This document shows positions 16,512 to 24,617 of a stretch of 64,000 nucleotides of DNA, one piece after another (within the stretch, counting starts at the first letter, position 1; each line of letters opens with the position of its first letter). This stretch comes from Oerskovia turbata. GTDB taxonomy: Bacteria > Actinomycetota > Actinomycetes > Actinomycetales > Cellulomonadaceae. The notes beneath the pieces are model-generated. The model saw nothing but the letters and a program-made list of their open reading frames with translations, did no database searches and was not told where the DNA came from. Location: assembly GCF_000718325.1 (NCBI RefSeq), contig NZ_JOFV01000009.1, positions 1 through 64,000 of the forward strand. The letters are read 5' to 3'. The position numbers were made by a program, and so were the translations under genes.

Positions 16512-16589
16512 CGTCACCCTCGGTGACCGGGAGCGTCACCGTCGGCGGTCCGCAGCGTCACCGTCGGCGGGCAGGAGCGTCACCGTCGG
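16512..16589 (-). repeat. Four 22-bp tandem repeats, reversed
   Basis: CGTCACCCTCGG at 16512 is the exact complement of the forward core. CGTCACCGTCGG follows at 16534, 16556 and 16578, again every 22 bases. Spacers differ from the forward array. Confidence 0.9.
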
Positions 16590-16648
16590 CGGGAGAGTGA
16601 CGGGAACACCCCGACACCCGCCACGGTTGTCGCTGTCGGAGGTGGAGC

Positions 16649-17098
16649 ATGACCAACGAGACCCACGACACGACCGGAAGCCTGTTCTCGCAGAAGGTGT
16701 ATCCGGTGGCCAAGCCCGACGCCCAGTGGCGCGAGGAGCTGGCGCCTGACGAGTACGCGGTGCTCCGGCAGGCCGGCACCGAGCGTCCCTGGACCGGCGA
16801 GCTGCTCGACGAGAAGCGTGAGGGCGTCTACCGGTGCCGGGCCTGCGGGCACGAGCTGTTCCGCTCGGACACCAAGTTCGACTCGCACTGCGGGTGGCCG
16901 AGCTTCTACGCGCCCAAGGAGTCGGACGCGGTCGAGCTGATCCAGGACCGGAGCCACGGCATGGTCCGTACCGAGGTGCGGTGCGCGAACTGCGGCTCGC
17001 ACCTGGGCCATGTGTTCGACGACGCGCCGCAGACCCCGACGGGCGACCGGTTCTGCATGAACAGCCTGAGCCTGACGTTCGAGGACGCCGGCGCCTGA
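16649..17098 (+). CDS. msrB: Peptide-methionine (R)-S-oxide reductase MsrB
   Basis: 149 residues, normal for a single-domain MsrB that repairs methionine-R-sulfoxide in proteins using thioredoxin. Zinc ligands are C63/C66 (CRAC) and C112/C115 (CANC). The catalytic Cys is C136 in DRFCMNS, and substrate-pocket residues are in CGWPSFYAP and [13 protein letters not shown] at 16638-16642 sits 6 bases before ATG 16649. It is cytosolic and stands alone between the 22-bp arrays and a 42-bp palindrome. Confidence 0.97.
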   Translation: MTNETHDTTGSLFSQKVYPVAKPDAQWREELAPDEYAVLRQAGTERPWTGELLDEKREGVYRCRACGHELFRSDTKFDSHCGWPSFYAPKESDAVELIQDRSHGMVRTEVRCANCGSHLGHVFDDAPQTPTGDRFCMNSLSLTFEDAGA

Positions 17099-17113
17099 GC
17101 TGCACCAGGACCT

Positions 17114-17157
17114 GTGTCAGAACGAGCGTGACCTCGAGGTCACGCTCGTTCTGACAC
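17114..17157. repeat. 42-bp palindrome, copy 2 (perfect, 44 bp)
   Basis: TGTCAGAACGAGCGTGACC then TC and the exact complement; core 17115-17156, with one more matching base pair outside. It supplies the last codons and stop of the DUF2809 gene on the minus strand (VSERA, stop). Confidence 0.95.
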
Positions 17158-17580
17158 GTGCGAGGTGGTGACGCCTACGAGCACGTCGAGGCCCGCCGCG
17201 AGCAGCACGCCCACCAGGTACAGCACCAGGTCACGCGCGTTGAACGTGCTCCCGAGCACCCACGCGGCCGCGGGCACCACGTCCAGCACGGCCGCCACGA
17301 CGGGCGTCGCCTGCAGGAACTCCACGAGCCAGCACCACGCGAGCACCACGGTTCCCGCGACCCACGGTCGCAGCCGAGGAGCCACGAGCACGAGCGCCAC
17401 GTAGACCGCGACGGCGTACAGCAGGTCCCCGACCACGTCACCGACAGGGTCGGGGACCTGCGTCGTCACCACGATGCCCAGGGTGACCACGGCCGCGAGG
17501 ACGGCCAGGACGCGAGGGCGGCTGCGCCGTCGGGCAGGCCGGGGCGACGTCACGCGACCCGGCGCGTACTCCGACGTCAT
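17140..17580 (-). CDS. DUF2809 membrane protein
   Basis: 146 residues with four predicted membrane helices. DUF2809 signatures are GDLLYAVAVYVALVLVAPR, LAWCWLVEFLQ and the late STFNARDLVLYLVGV. Function unknown; some members were suspected in ribosome maturation or VanZ-like resistance. The last five residues and stop (VSERA) come from the 42-bp palindrome, so the element defines the present C-terminus. Its ATG lies one base after the MarR stop (TGACATG), so it is the last gene of the efflux operon. Confidence 0.8.
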   Translation of the reverse strand: MTSEYAPGRVTSPRPARRRSRPRVLAVLAAVVTLGIVVTTQVPDPVGDVVGDLLYAVAVYVALVLVAPRLRPWVAGTVVLAWCWLVEFLQATPVVAAVLDVVPAAAWVLGSTFNARDLVLYLVGVLLAAGLDVLVGVTTSHVSERA

Positions 17581-17581
17581 G

Positions 17582-18109
17582 TCAGCGCGACGCCTGCCAC
17601 CGCACGACGTCCTCCGAGTACCGGTGGAGCAGGTCGGCGAGGGCCGCGACGTCGTCGGGCGACCAGTCGCTCAGCGCCTGGGAGATGGAGTCGACGCGAC
17701 GCTCGTGCGTGGTCCGCAGCAGCGTCTCCCCGGCGCTGGTGAGCGTGATGATCTGGCCGCGGGAGTCGTCGGGGTCGACCTCGCGGTCCACCATCCCGAC
17801 CGACTCGAGCCGGGCGAGCTGCCGCGAGATGGTCGCGCGGCCGACCCCGAACTGCTGCGCGAGGTCCGACCCGCGCACGCCCGGGTTGGCCCAGATGTGG
17901 GCGAGGAGCGGGTACGCGCTCGCGTCGAGGTCGGGGTGGATGCGCTTCGCCATCGCGTTCGCGGACGAGCCCGCCCGGCGCGTGAGGACGCGCAGCTCGC
18001 GTTCGAGCGCGTAGAGCGGCGAGTCGTCGGCGGTGGGCGTGGTGGGCGTTGAGGACACAGTCGGCTCCGGCTGGTCGGTCGGCGAGGGCAGGATCACACG
18101 CCCCATCAT
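17582..18109 (-). CDS. MarR-family transcription regulator (downstream copy)
   Basis: About 175 residues: winged-helix domain with LYALERELRVLTRRAG (helix 1), GVRGSDLAQQFGVGRATISRQLARLESVGMV (recognition helix) and the wing DPDDSRGQIITLT. MarR dimers sense phenolic or drug-like ligands and repress neighbouring pumps. The start is uncertain: ATG 18109 or 18106 give this product, and a GTG at 18145 would add 12 residues; none has a good SD. It lies directly after the MFS gene and is coupled to DUF2809. Confidence 0.8.
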   Translation of the reverse strand: MMGRVILPSPTDQPEPTVSSTPTTPTADDSPLYALERELRVLTRRAGSSANAMAKRIHPDLDASAYPLLAHIWANPGVRGSDLAQQFGVGRATISRQLARLESVGMVDREVDPDDSRGQIITLTSAGETLLRTTHERRVDSISQALSDWSPDDVAALADLLHRYSEDVVRWQASR

Positions 18110-18177
18110 GGCGTGCGGCGGGGCCGCCGTGGAACACGCATCCACGACGGCCCCGGGGGAGGCCCTGCGAGAGGAGG

Positions 18178-19878
18178 TCAGCGCGAGGCGCTGCCCCCGC
18201 GAGCGGGGCCGTCACCTGCCCTCTCGGTGCCCTGCGACGACGAGCCGCCCGACGGCGCGCCCGCCCCCGCGAGGACCGAGCCTTCGGCGGCGGCGACGTC
18301 GCCCTCGTGCTCCTGCTCGATCTCGTCGGTCAGGTCGGGCAGACCGGCGGCGAGCTCACGCTCGAGGCGCTCGTCGAGACCGGACTTGGTGCCGAGCGGG
18401 ACCTCCTTGAGGAACATCACGCAGATCAGGCCGATGACCGCGAGGGGCACGGCCACGAGGAAGATCTCCGCGATGCCCTCGCCGTACGAGCGCTCGACGA
18501 GGTCGCGCATCGGGGCGGGGAGCGTCGAGACGTCCGGCACGGTGCCGCCGGTCCCGTCGCTCGGCACGCCCATCGTGGCGAGGCCCGCCTGGATGGAGCT
18601 CGTGACCTTGCTCGCGAGGACAGCACCGAGGACGGAGACGCCGATCGCGCCGCCGAGCGTGCGGAAGAACGCGACGGTCGAGGTGCCGGCGCCCATCTCG
18701 GACACGTCGAGGGTGTTCTGGACCGCGAGCACGAGGTTCTGCATGAGCATGCCCATGCTCGCACCGAGGAAGAACAGGTAGATGCTGATGAGCACGAAGC
18801 TCGTGTGGTAGTCGATCGTCGAGAGCGCGAAGAGCGACCCGACGAGCAGCACGCCACCTGTGACCATGAACGCCTTGTAGCGGCCGGTGCGCGTGATGAG
18901 CTGCCCGATCAGGGTCGACGCGACGAACGTCCCGACGATCATCGGGATGGTCAGCAGACCCGACTCGGTCGCCGTCTTGCCGCGCGCGACCTGCATGTAC
19001 TGGCTGAGGAAGACCGCGGTGCCGAACATCGCGACGCCGACCGCGACGCTCGCGAGGACCGCGAGGACGAACGTGCGGTTCTTGAACAGGTGCAGCGGGA
19101 TGATGGGCTCGACCGCGCTCTTCTCGACGAGGACGGCCGCGACCAGGGCGAGCAGCGACCCGATCACCATGACGGCGCTCTGCCACGAGACCCACTCGAA
19201 GGTGTTGCCCGCGAACGTGACCCACAGCAGCAGGGTCGACACGCCGACGCTGATGAGCAGCGCTCCCCAGTAGTCGATCTTCACGACGCGGCGGGGGATG
19301 GGCGGCAGGTGCAGCGTGCGCTGGAGGACGACGATCGCGGCGATCGCGAACGGCAGGCCCACGAAGAAGTTGAGGCGCCAGCTCACGGTGTCGGTCAGGA
19401 CGCCGCCGAGGAGGGGGCCGCCGATCTGGCTCACGGCCATGATCGCGCCCATGAGGCCCATGTACTTGCCGCGCTCGCGCGGGGAGATGATGTCGGAGAT
19501 GAGGACCATGGCGAGCGCCATGAGCCCACCGGCGCCGACGCCCTGGAGGGCGCGGAACGCGATGAGGGTGCCGACGTTCTGCGACAGGCCCGCGAGGGCG
19601 GCAGCGACCACGGAGATGATCAGCGCGAGCTGGATGAGGACCTTGCGGTTCGTCAGGTCGGCGAGCTTGCCCCAGATGGGCGTGGAGATGGTGGTCGTCA
19701 GGAGGGTCGCGGTGACGACCCAGGTGAACGACGACTGCGACCCGTTCAGGTCGTTGATGATCTTGGGCAGCGAGCTCGAGACCACGGAGGTCGCGAGGAT
19801 CGAGACGAACATCCCGAGGAGGATGCCGGACAGTGATTCCAGCACCTCTCTGCGGGTCATGGTGGTGGTAGCGCTCAT
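18178..19878 (-). CDS. DHA2-type (14-helix) drug:H+ antiporter, MFS
   Basis: 566 residues, about 14 membrane helices. EmrB/QacA hallmarks are WVVTATLLTTTISTPIWGKLADLTNRK (motif A), ALQGVGAGGLMALAMVLISDI (motif B region) and GPLLGGVLTD (motif C). It exports hydrophobic or cationic toxins using the proton gradient. The Gly/Ser-rich last 60 residues form a cytosolic tail. ATG 19878 gives MSATTTMTRR. It lies between two MarR genes in one direction, so it is very probably their target. Confidence 0.93.
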   Translation of the reverse strand: MSATTTMTRREVLESLSGILLGMFVSILATSVVSSSLPKIINDLNGSQSSFTWVVTATLLTTTISTPIWGKLADLTNRKVLIQLALIISVVAAALAGLSQNVGTLIAFRALQGVGAGGLMALAMVLISDIISPRERGKYMGLMGAIMAVSQIGGPLLGGVLTDTVSWRLNFFVGLPFAIAAIVVLQRTLHLPPIPRRVVKIDYWGALLISVGVSTLLLWVTFAGNTFEWVSWQSAVMVIGSLLALVAAVLVEKSAVEPIIPLHLFKNRTFVLAVLASVAVGVAMFGTAVFLSQYMQVARGKTATESGLLTIPMIVGTFVASTLIGQLITRTGRYKAFMVTGGVLLVGSLFALSTIDYHTSFVLISIYLFFLGASMGMLMQNLVLAVQNTLDVSEMGAGTSTVAFFRTLGGAIGVSVLGAVLASKVTSSIQAGLATMGVPSDGTGGTVPDVSTLPAPMRDLVERSYGEGIAEIFLVAVPLAVIGLICVMFLKEVPLGTKSGLDERLERELAAGLPDLTDEIEQEHEGDVAAAEGSVLAGAGAPSGGSSSQGTERAGDGPARGGSASR

Positions 19879-19995
19879 ACGGGACTCACATTTCTTAGGT
19901 CGTGCGGTGTCGTCGAGAGGTCGTGCTGGTGCCCGACGGCGGAGGCCGGGCCGGGCGCGCGGGTCGCCCTGGGGTGGCTCAGGGGCGCAGGGACG

Positions 19996-20039
19996 GAGCC
20001 GGCGCCGAGCCGGCGCCGAGCCGGTATCGAGCCGGTGCG
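19996..20039. repeat. 11-bp tandem repeat, four units
   Basis: GAGCCGGCGCC twice, then GAGCCGGTATC and GAGCCGGTGCG, in the 162-base gap between the upstream MarR gene and the pump gene. It may have arisen by slippage, or may act in mRNA spacing or as a half-terminator. Confidence 0.9.
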
Positions 20040-20040
20040 G

Positions 20041-20580
20041 TCAGGCGCGCGAGAGCGCCTCGGTGAGGCGTCCGAGCTGGTGGATCGACGCGAGCAGGTC
20101 GTCGGCGGTCCAGCCGGCGAACGTCTCGGCGGTGCGGCTGAGGAGGAGGTGGAAGGTCTCGTCGACCTTCGTGCGCCCCTCGGGTGTGAGGGTCACGCTG
20201 CGGGCGCGCCGGTCGTCGTCGCATGCCGTCCGCTCGACCAGTCCCGCGTCGACGAGGTGCGTGACCTGCCGGCTCGCGACCGACAGGTCGACCTTGAGGT
20301 GGTGCGCGAGCTCGGTGACCTGGAGCGGGCCGCAGCGCTGCAGGAGACGCAGCGCCCCGAGCGAGGCCCGGGGGAAGTCGAGCTCGCGCGACAGGCGGGC
20401 CGAGACCTCGCGCTGGGCGCGGTTGAGCTCCTCGAGGGCGATCGTGAGCTCCTTGACGGGGAGGTCGAGGACCTGGTCGTGGGGGGCGCTCGTGGGCGTC
20501 GAGGGGGCGGGCACCGGTTCGACGGCGGGGCTGACGGTGGTGACGGGGGCGTCGAGGGAGGGGCTGGGGGAGAGGGGCAC
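20041..20580 (-). CDS. MarR-family transcription regulator (upstream copy)
   Basis: 179 residues. A 40-residue Pro/Ser/Thr-rich N-terminus precedes the winged helix: ELTIALEELNRAQREVSARL, PRASLGALRLLQRCGPLQVTELAHHL, recognition helix DLSVASRQVTHLVDAGLV and wing DDDRRARSVTLT. GTG 20580 has AAGGAG (20590-20595) upstream. Its own promoter overlaps two TTGC-N5-GCAA dyads, consistent with autorepression. First gene of the cluster MarR-MFS-MarR-DUF2809. Confidence 0.9.
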   Translation of the reverse strand: MPLSPSPSLDAPVTTVSPAVEPVPAPSTPTSAPHDQVLDLPVKELTIALEELNRAQREVSARLSRELDFPRASLGALRLLQRCGPLQVTELAHHLKVDLSVASRQVTHLVDAGLVERTACDDDRRARSVTLTPEGRTKVDETFHLLLSRTAETFAGWTADDLLASIHQLGRLTEALSRA

Positions 20581-20596
20581 GCGAGAGATCTCCTTA

Positions 20597-20639
20597 GTTG
20601 CTGCAAGCAACCATAGAGCAGATGGTTGCTGAGGGCAAT
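20597..20639 (-). promoter_or_regulatory. MarR promoter with two operator dyads
   Basis: On the minus strand, -35 TTGCCC (20633-20638) and -10 TATGGT (20610-20615) are 17 bases apart. TTGC-N5-GCAA occurs at 20598-20610 (over the -10 edge and start) and 20626-20638 (over the -35), 28 bases apart, close to GTTGC at 20641. Confidence 0.55.
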
Positions 20640-20687
20640 AGTTGCGGCGAACATGTTCTCGGGCGTCCCGTCGCCGAGCACCGTGCG

Positions 20688-20693
20688 TACGAT
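20688..20693 (+). promoter_or_regulatory. -10 box of a leaderless gene
   Basis: TACGAT ends 6 bases before GTG 20700, so transcription would start at the start codon itself, as in many actinobacterial leaderless mRNAs. Confidence 0.5.
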
Positions 20694-20699
20694 CGAGAC

Positions 20700-21344
20700 G
20701 TGAGCGAACAACCGGCCCCCAGTCACCGCCCGCGCCGCCCCGCGATGCTCGACCCGCGCGAGGCCGACGAGCTCCCCGGCGACCTCGACCCCGCACTGCG
20801 CGACCAGATCGCCCACACGACCGCCGCCGCGATCGTGCACGGCGCGCGCGCCGCCGAGGACCCCGAGGTCGTCGACCGCCTCATCCGCCTCGTCGAGACC
20901 GAAGGCCTCGACGTCGTGTCCGGCCTCTGGGCCGACTCGGCCCCCGCGACCCTGCCCGGTGCGCTCTGGCGCCTGTACGTCCTGCGCGAGTGGGTGCGCC
21001 GCGACCCGCAGACCGTGACGCTGCGCTACCGCCTCGGCGTCGATGCCGCCCCCGTCCAGGAGGTCGTCGCCGGCGTCGTGAGCCCGCCCGGACCCGAGGA
21101 CGTGCGCGAGCTCGCCGACGCCGTGCTCTCCGGAGTGTTCGCCGGCGACCTCTCCGTAGCCCTCGAACGGGCCGCCGCGTTCTGCCGCATCCTCGCCACG
21201 GGCGCCGCGTTCGACGCTGACGCGCGCGAGGCCGCGGACCCGGACTCCGCGCTGCGCATGACACGCGGCGCCTCGTCGCTCCTGCGCACCGCCGAGGAGC
21301 TCGAGCACTCCGCCGCGCTGTGGCGGGCTGACAGGCTCGACTGA
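20700..21344 (+). CDS. Conserved hypothetical actinobacterial protein
   Basis: 214 residues, soluble, mostly helical, with no motif I can assign. It starts MSEQPAPSHRPRRPAMLDP, continues with LRDQIAHTTAAAIVHGARAA and LWRLYVLREWVRRDPQTVTLRY, and ends with helical LRTAEELEHSAALWRADRL. Proteins of this shape are found as single genes across Micrococcales. GTG 20700 is chosen because a TACGAT -10 box lies 6 bases upstream (leaderless); the longer frame upstream covers the MarR promoter. It diverges from the efflux cluster and could be co-regulated by its MarR sites. Confidence 0.65.
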   Translation: MSEQPAPSHRPRRPAMLDPREADELPGDLDPALRDQIAHTTAAAIVHGARAAEDPEVVDRLIRLVETEGLDVVSGLWADSAPATLPGALWRLYVLREWVRRDPQTVTLRYRLGVDAAPVQEVVAGVVSPPGPEDVRELADAVLSGVFAGDLSVALERAAAFCRILATGAAFDADAREAADPDSALRMTRGASSLLRTAEELEHSAALWRADRLD

Positions 21345-21821
21345 CGCGGCGCCGTCGGGCCGCTGTGCGTTCCCTGTGCGCCGTGCCCCGCGGGAGCTCG
21401 TCAAACGGCTCGAAGGGCCCTGCGGCCTGCGGGTTCGAAGCCTCCGGGGCGCGGGCGTACGATGGTTCACGACGTCGGGTCGCGGTAGCCCCGGGCTCCA
21501 ACATCAGCCGCTTCGAGCGGCCTTCGCGCCGACAGGCGCTCCCGGCCCGGCGTCGCCCCCCACCACGACGTGAGCGCCGTCCGGCGTGCCCTCTCGGAGG
21601 CCCTCGGACGCTCCCGCCGGTCGCCGAGAGCGATTGAACGTTCAGGCGACAGTTCGGCTACATTTGACGAGCGTTAGAGATGCGTTAGCGCGCCCTCCGG
21701 CGCGACTCACCACAGCGTCACCTTCCAACAGAACACCTGTGACATCCGGGTGACGATCGCTCCGAGCGGTCGTCACCTGCCTGTGAAAACCCACCAGCGT
21801 CCAGCCCTTTCGGAGCCTCCC
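21345..21821. other. Intergenic leader of the DUF47-PiT operon
   Basis: 477 bases with no convincing gene. It contains a CGCCGTCGGG copy (21350-21359), a TACGAT box near 21460 followed by the tiny frame MVHDVGSR, the palindrome TGAACGTTCA (21635-21644), and 11-bp direct repeats near the likely promoter. Confidence 0.55.
21664..21760 (+). promoter_or_regulatory. Possible phosphate-type promoter with 11-bp direct repeats
   Basis: TTGACG (21664-21669) is a -35 candidate. GCGTTAG is repeated at 21671 and 21682, and GTGAC at 21739 and 21750, each exactly 11 bases apart. PhoP and related OmpR-type regulators bind 11-bp direct repeats, and the downstream genes are for phosphate uptake; the match to the known Pho box is only partial. 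Confidence 0.35.
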
Positions 21822-22442
21822 GTGCGCTTGCGCCTCACCCCGCGCGATACCTCGTTCTTCGACCTCCTCGCCGACTCCGCTCAGCACCTGGTCACCGGGG
21901 CGAACCTCCTGGCCGAGCTGCTCGGCGCAGACCGCCCGACCCGCAAGGAGCTCGCCAAGAAGCTCGCGGAGACCGAGCACCTGGCCGACGACGCGACGCA
22001 CACGATCATGCGACGCCTCAACCAGACCTTCGTCACGCCGTTCGACCGCGACGACATCTACGGGCTGGCGTCCGCGCTCGACGACTGCATGGACTACATG
22101 GAAGAGGCCGCGGACCTCATCGTCCTGTACAAGATCGAGGAGCTGCCCGCCCGCGTCGGCGAGCAGGTCCAGGTCCTGCAGCGCGCCGCCGAGCTGACCG
22201 CCGAGGCGATGCCGCGCCTGCGCTCGCTCAACGACCTCGCCGAGTACTGGGTCGAGGTCAACCGCCTCGAGAACCAGGCCGACAAGATCCACCGCAAGCT
22301 CCTCGCCGAGCTCTTCGACAACGTCTCCGACCCGATCCTCCTCATCAAGCTCAAGGAGGTCATCGAGATCCTCGAGCAGGCCGCCGACGCGTTCGAGAAG
22401 GTCGCGAACATGGTCGAGACCATCGCGCTCAAGGAGTCCTGA
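21822..22442 (+). CDS. DUF47 (PhoU-like) accessory protein of the PiT transporter
   Basis: 206 residues, all-helical PhoU-like fold with the conserved pairs ETEHLADDATHTIMRRL and VEVNRLENQADKIHRKLLAELF, which coordinate metal clusters in PhoU. FVTPFDRDDIYGLASALDDCMDYMEEAADLI is diagnostic for DUF47. It is thought to gate the adjacent low-affinity phosphate transporter from the cytosolic side. GTG 21822 follows a GGAG site; the in-frame upstream start at 21750 lies inside the leader. It is 5 bases before pit. Confidence 0.9.
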   Translation: MRLRLTPRDTSFFDLLADSAQHLVTGANLLAELLGADRPTRKELAKKLAETEHLADDATHTIMRRLNQTFVTPFDRDDIYGLASALDDCMDYMEEAADLIVLYKIEELPARVGEQVQVLQRAAELTAEAMPRLRSLNDLAEYWVEVNRLENQADKIHRKLLAELFDNVSDPILLIKLKEVIEILEQAADAFEKVANMVETIALKES

Positions 22443-22447
22443 GCCCC

Positions 22448-23452
22448 GTGGAATTCGCTCTGGTCGTCCTCGTCGTCGCGCTCGCGCTGAGCTTCGACTA
22501 CACGAACGGATTCCACGACGCGGCCAACGCGATCGCCACATCCGTCTCGACGAGGGCCCTCACACCGCGCGCCGCGCTCATCATGGCCGCGGTCATGAAC
22601 TTCGCGGGCGCACTCCTCGGGACCGAGGTCGCCGAGACCATCGCGACCTCGATCGTCGACCTCAACGGGGTGGACCCGCACGAGGCGCTCATCGTGGTGC
22701 TGTGCGCCCTGGTCGGGGCCATCGTGTGGAACCTCATCACGTGGTGGTTCGGGTTGCCCTCGTCCTCGACGCACGCGCTGATCGGCGGCCTCGTGGGCGC
22801 CGGCCTCGCGGGCGGGCTCATGATCTACGGTCAGGCGATCGTCGACAAGGTCGTCCTGCCGATGATCTTCTCGCCGCTCGTGGGCTTCGGCCTCGCGTTC
22901 CTCGCGATGGTCGGCCTGCTCTGGGCCTTCCGTCGCGCCGCGCCGTCCAAGACCACGCGCCGCTTCCGCCTCGCCCAGACCGTGTCCGCGGCCGCCATGG
23001 CCCTGGGCCACGGCCTGCAGGACGCGCAGAAGACCATGGGCGTCATCTTCATGGCGCTGCTCACCGTGGGCTGGGCCAGCCCCGACGAGGGCATCCCGCT
23101 GTGGGTCAAGCTCGCCGCGGCCGCCGCGATCTCCGCCGGAACCTACTCCGGCGGCTGGCGCATCATGCGGACCCTGGGGCGCAAGATCATCGAGCTCGAC
23201 CCGGCGCGCGGCTTCGTCGCCGAGTCCGTGTCCGCGATCGTCCTCTACGTCAACGCGTTCGCGCTGCACGCACCGGTCTCCACGACGCACACCATCACGT
23301 CCGCGATCATGGGCGTCGGTGCGACCAAGCGACTGTCGGCGGTGCGCTGGGGAGTCGCGAAGAACATCGCCGTCGCGTGGGTCCTGACGATCCCCGCCGC
23401 AGCGCTCGTGGCCGCGCTCATGTTCTGGATCCTGTCTCCGATCCTGCTCTGA
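22448..23452 (+). CDS. pit: PiT-family inorganic phosphate transporter
   Basis: 334 residues with about ten helices in two inverted halves. The PiT signature GFHDAANAIATSVSTRAL and the paired SSTHALIGGLVGAGLA and STTHTITSAIMGVG are present. It carries metal-phosphate with H+ across the membrane. GTG 22448 uses AAGGAG inside the end of the DUF47 gene, so the two are coupled. A 42-bp palindrome follows 16 bases after the stop and may end the transcript. Confidence 0.95.
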   Translation: MEFALVVLVVALALSFDYTNGFHDAANAIATSVSTRALTPRAALIMAAVMNFAGALLGTEVAETIATSIVDLNGVDPHEALIVVLCALVGAIVWNLITWWFGLPSSSTHALIGGLVGAGLAGGLMIYGQAIVDKVVLPMIFSPLVGFGLAFLAMVGLLWAFRRAAPSKTTRRFRLAQTVSAAAMALGHGLQDAQKTMGVIFMALLTVGWASPDEGIPLWVKLAAAAAISAGTYSGGWRIMRTLGRKIIELDPARGFVAESVSAIVLYVNAFALHAPVSTTHTITSAIMGVGATKRLSAVRWGVAKNIAVAWVLTIPAAALVAALMFWILSPILL

Positions 23453-23468
23453 GCGCTCCTCTCCCGAG

Positions 23469-23510
23469 TGTCAGAACGAGCGTGGCCTCGAGGTCACGCT
23501 CGTTCTGACA
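23469..23510. repeat. 42-bp palindrome, copy 3
   Basis: TGTCAGAACGAGCGTGGCC with the opposite arm GGTCACGCTCGTTCTGACA: one G:T difference in the arms. Located between pit and the DUF559 gene. Confidence 0.9.
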
Positions 23511-23616
23511 CGTTCTGGGTGCGTGAGCCGTGCACAGGGAGCGTCCGTGCGCCGTCGTCCACAGCCCCCGGTCCTCCTGGGGACGAGCGCCCGCCCGACG
23601 GCGCATCCTCGGTCCC

Positions 23617-24552
23617 ATGTCCGGATCCTCTTCCGCCCTCCTCACCGTGGCGGGACTCGCACGCCTCGCTGCCCGACAGGCCCAGGTGGTGACTCGCACG
23701 CAGCTCGCGGAGCTCGGGGTGAACCGCTTCCACGTCGCGAGCCAGCTGAGCGCACGTCGTTGGCAGCTCGGCGCCCCCGAGGTCCTCGTGCTGTACAGCG
23801 GGCCGCTCGCACCCGACACCCGGCTCTGGCTCGGCGTCCTGGCGGCCACCGCCCCGGTCGCCGTCGGGTCGTGGACCGGGCTGGCCCTCCACGGGCTCCG
23901 TGGCTGGGAGAGGCCCGGGGTACACCTGGTCGTCCGACGAGGAAGTCGGCCGCCCCGGCTCGCCGGTGTCGTGGTGCACGAGTCGCGACGGCCCGCGCCC
24001 GAGGACATCGAGAGTCGTCGCGGTCTGCCCGTGCACCGGGTCGAGAGGTGCGCGATCGACGCCGCGGCCTGGCAGACCTCGCCGCGCACCGCCGTCGGGC
24101 TGCTGGCTGCGGTGGTGCAGCAGCGGCTGACCACGCCGGAGCGCCTCTGGGAGCAGCTCGACCGGGTGGGGAAGGTGCGATTCCACCGACTCATGCGGGC
24201 GAGCATCGCCGACATCCGTGGAGGGGCCGACGCGTTGAGCGAGATCGACTTCTCGACGCTGTGCGACGAGCACGGGTTCCCGCCGCCCCGCCGTCAGGTA
24301 CGGCGTCGGGACGTGCGCGGCCGCTGGAGGTTCCTCGACGCCGAGTGGGAGCTGCCGGGTGGTCGGCGGCTCGTGGTGGAGATCGACGGAATCGGGCACA
24401 TGGAGGTGACTCGTTGGTACGACGACCTGCTGCGGGGCGCCGAGCTTGGCCCGGACGAGGGCACGGTGACGATCCGGCTGCCCGCGGCCGCCGCCCGGAT
24501 CGAGCCCCTCCGGGTCGTGCGGATCCTGGAGCGCTACCTTCCGCGGGCCTGA
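23617..24552 (+). CDS. AbiEi-like winged-helix / DUF559 endonuclease-like protein
   Basis: 311 residues. N-terminal ~15-60 resembles the AbiEi_4 antitoxin winged helix (QAQVVTRTQLAELGVNRFHV), and the middle VGSWTGLALHGLRGW region is typical of this actinobacterial group. The C-terminal ~205-305 carries a DUF559/Vsr-like PD-(D/E)XK pattern: LDAEWELPGGRRLVVEIDG, with candidate catalytic Asp and Glu. Function is unproven; it may be a nuclease of mobile or defence origin. No partner AbiEii toxin gene is nearby. It is bracketed by palindrome copies 3, 4 and 5. Confidence 0.75.
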   Translation: MSGSSSALLTVAGLARLAARQAQVVTRTQLAELGVNRFHVASQLSARRWQLGAPEVLVLYSGPLAPDTRLWLGVLAATAPVAVGSWTGLALHGLRGWERPGVHLVVRRGSRPPRLAGVVVHESRRPAPEDIESRRGLPVHRVERCAIDAAAWQTSPRTAVGLLAAVVQQRLTTPERLWEQLDRVGKVRFHRLMRASIADIRGGADALSEIDFSTLCDEHGFPPPRRQVRRRDVRGRWRFLDAEWELPGGRRLVVEIDGIGHMEVTRWYDDLLRGAELGPDEGTVTIRLPAAAARIEPLRVVRILERYLPRA

Positions 24553-24554
24553 CG

Positions 24555-24596
24555 TGTCAGAACGAGCGTGACCTCCAGGTCACGCTCGTTCTGACA
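24555..24596. repeat. 42-bp palindrome, copy 4
   Basis: TGTCAGAACGAGCGTGACC, centre TCCA, and the exact complement arm. Starts 2 bases after the DUF559 stop. Confidence 0.95.
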
Positions 24597-24617
24597 ACTT
24601 GGTGCCGAGCACAGGGG

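Larger units (their letters stand above)
16327..16648. other. Intergenic region built of opposed 22-bp arrays
   Basis: 322 bases between the helicase and msrB. It consists almost entirely of five forward repeats (16341-16440), a perfect hairpin (16451-16488), four reversed repeats (16512-16589), and then the msrB promoter and ribosome site. Confidence 0.85.

Noticed and set aside
16341..16589. CRISPR array
   Set aside because: Unit period is 22 bp with only a 10-base, mostly identical spacer, and no cas genes are present.
21376..21573. Small Arg-rich ORF in the PiT leader
   Set aside because: No ribosome site, no domain, codon bias unlike neighbours, and several overlapping frames of equal quality.
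23617..24552. Toxin-antitoxin operon (AbiE)
   Set aside because: Only an AbiEi-like N-terminal domain is present; no nucleotidyltransferase toxin gene is adjacent.
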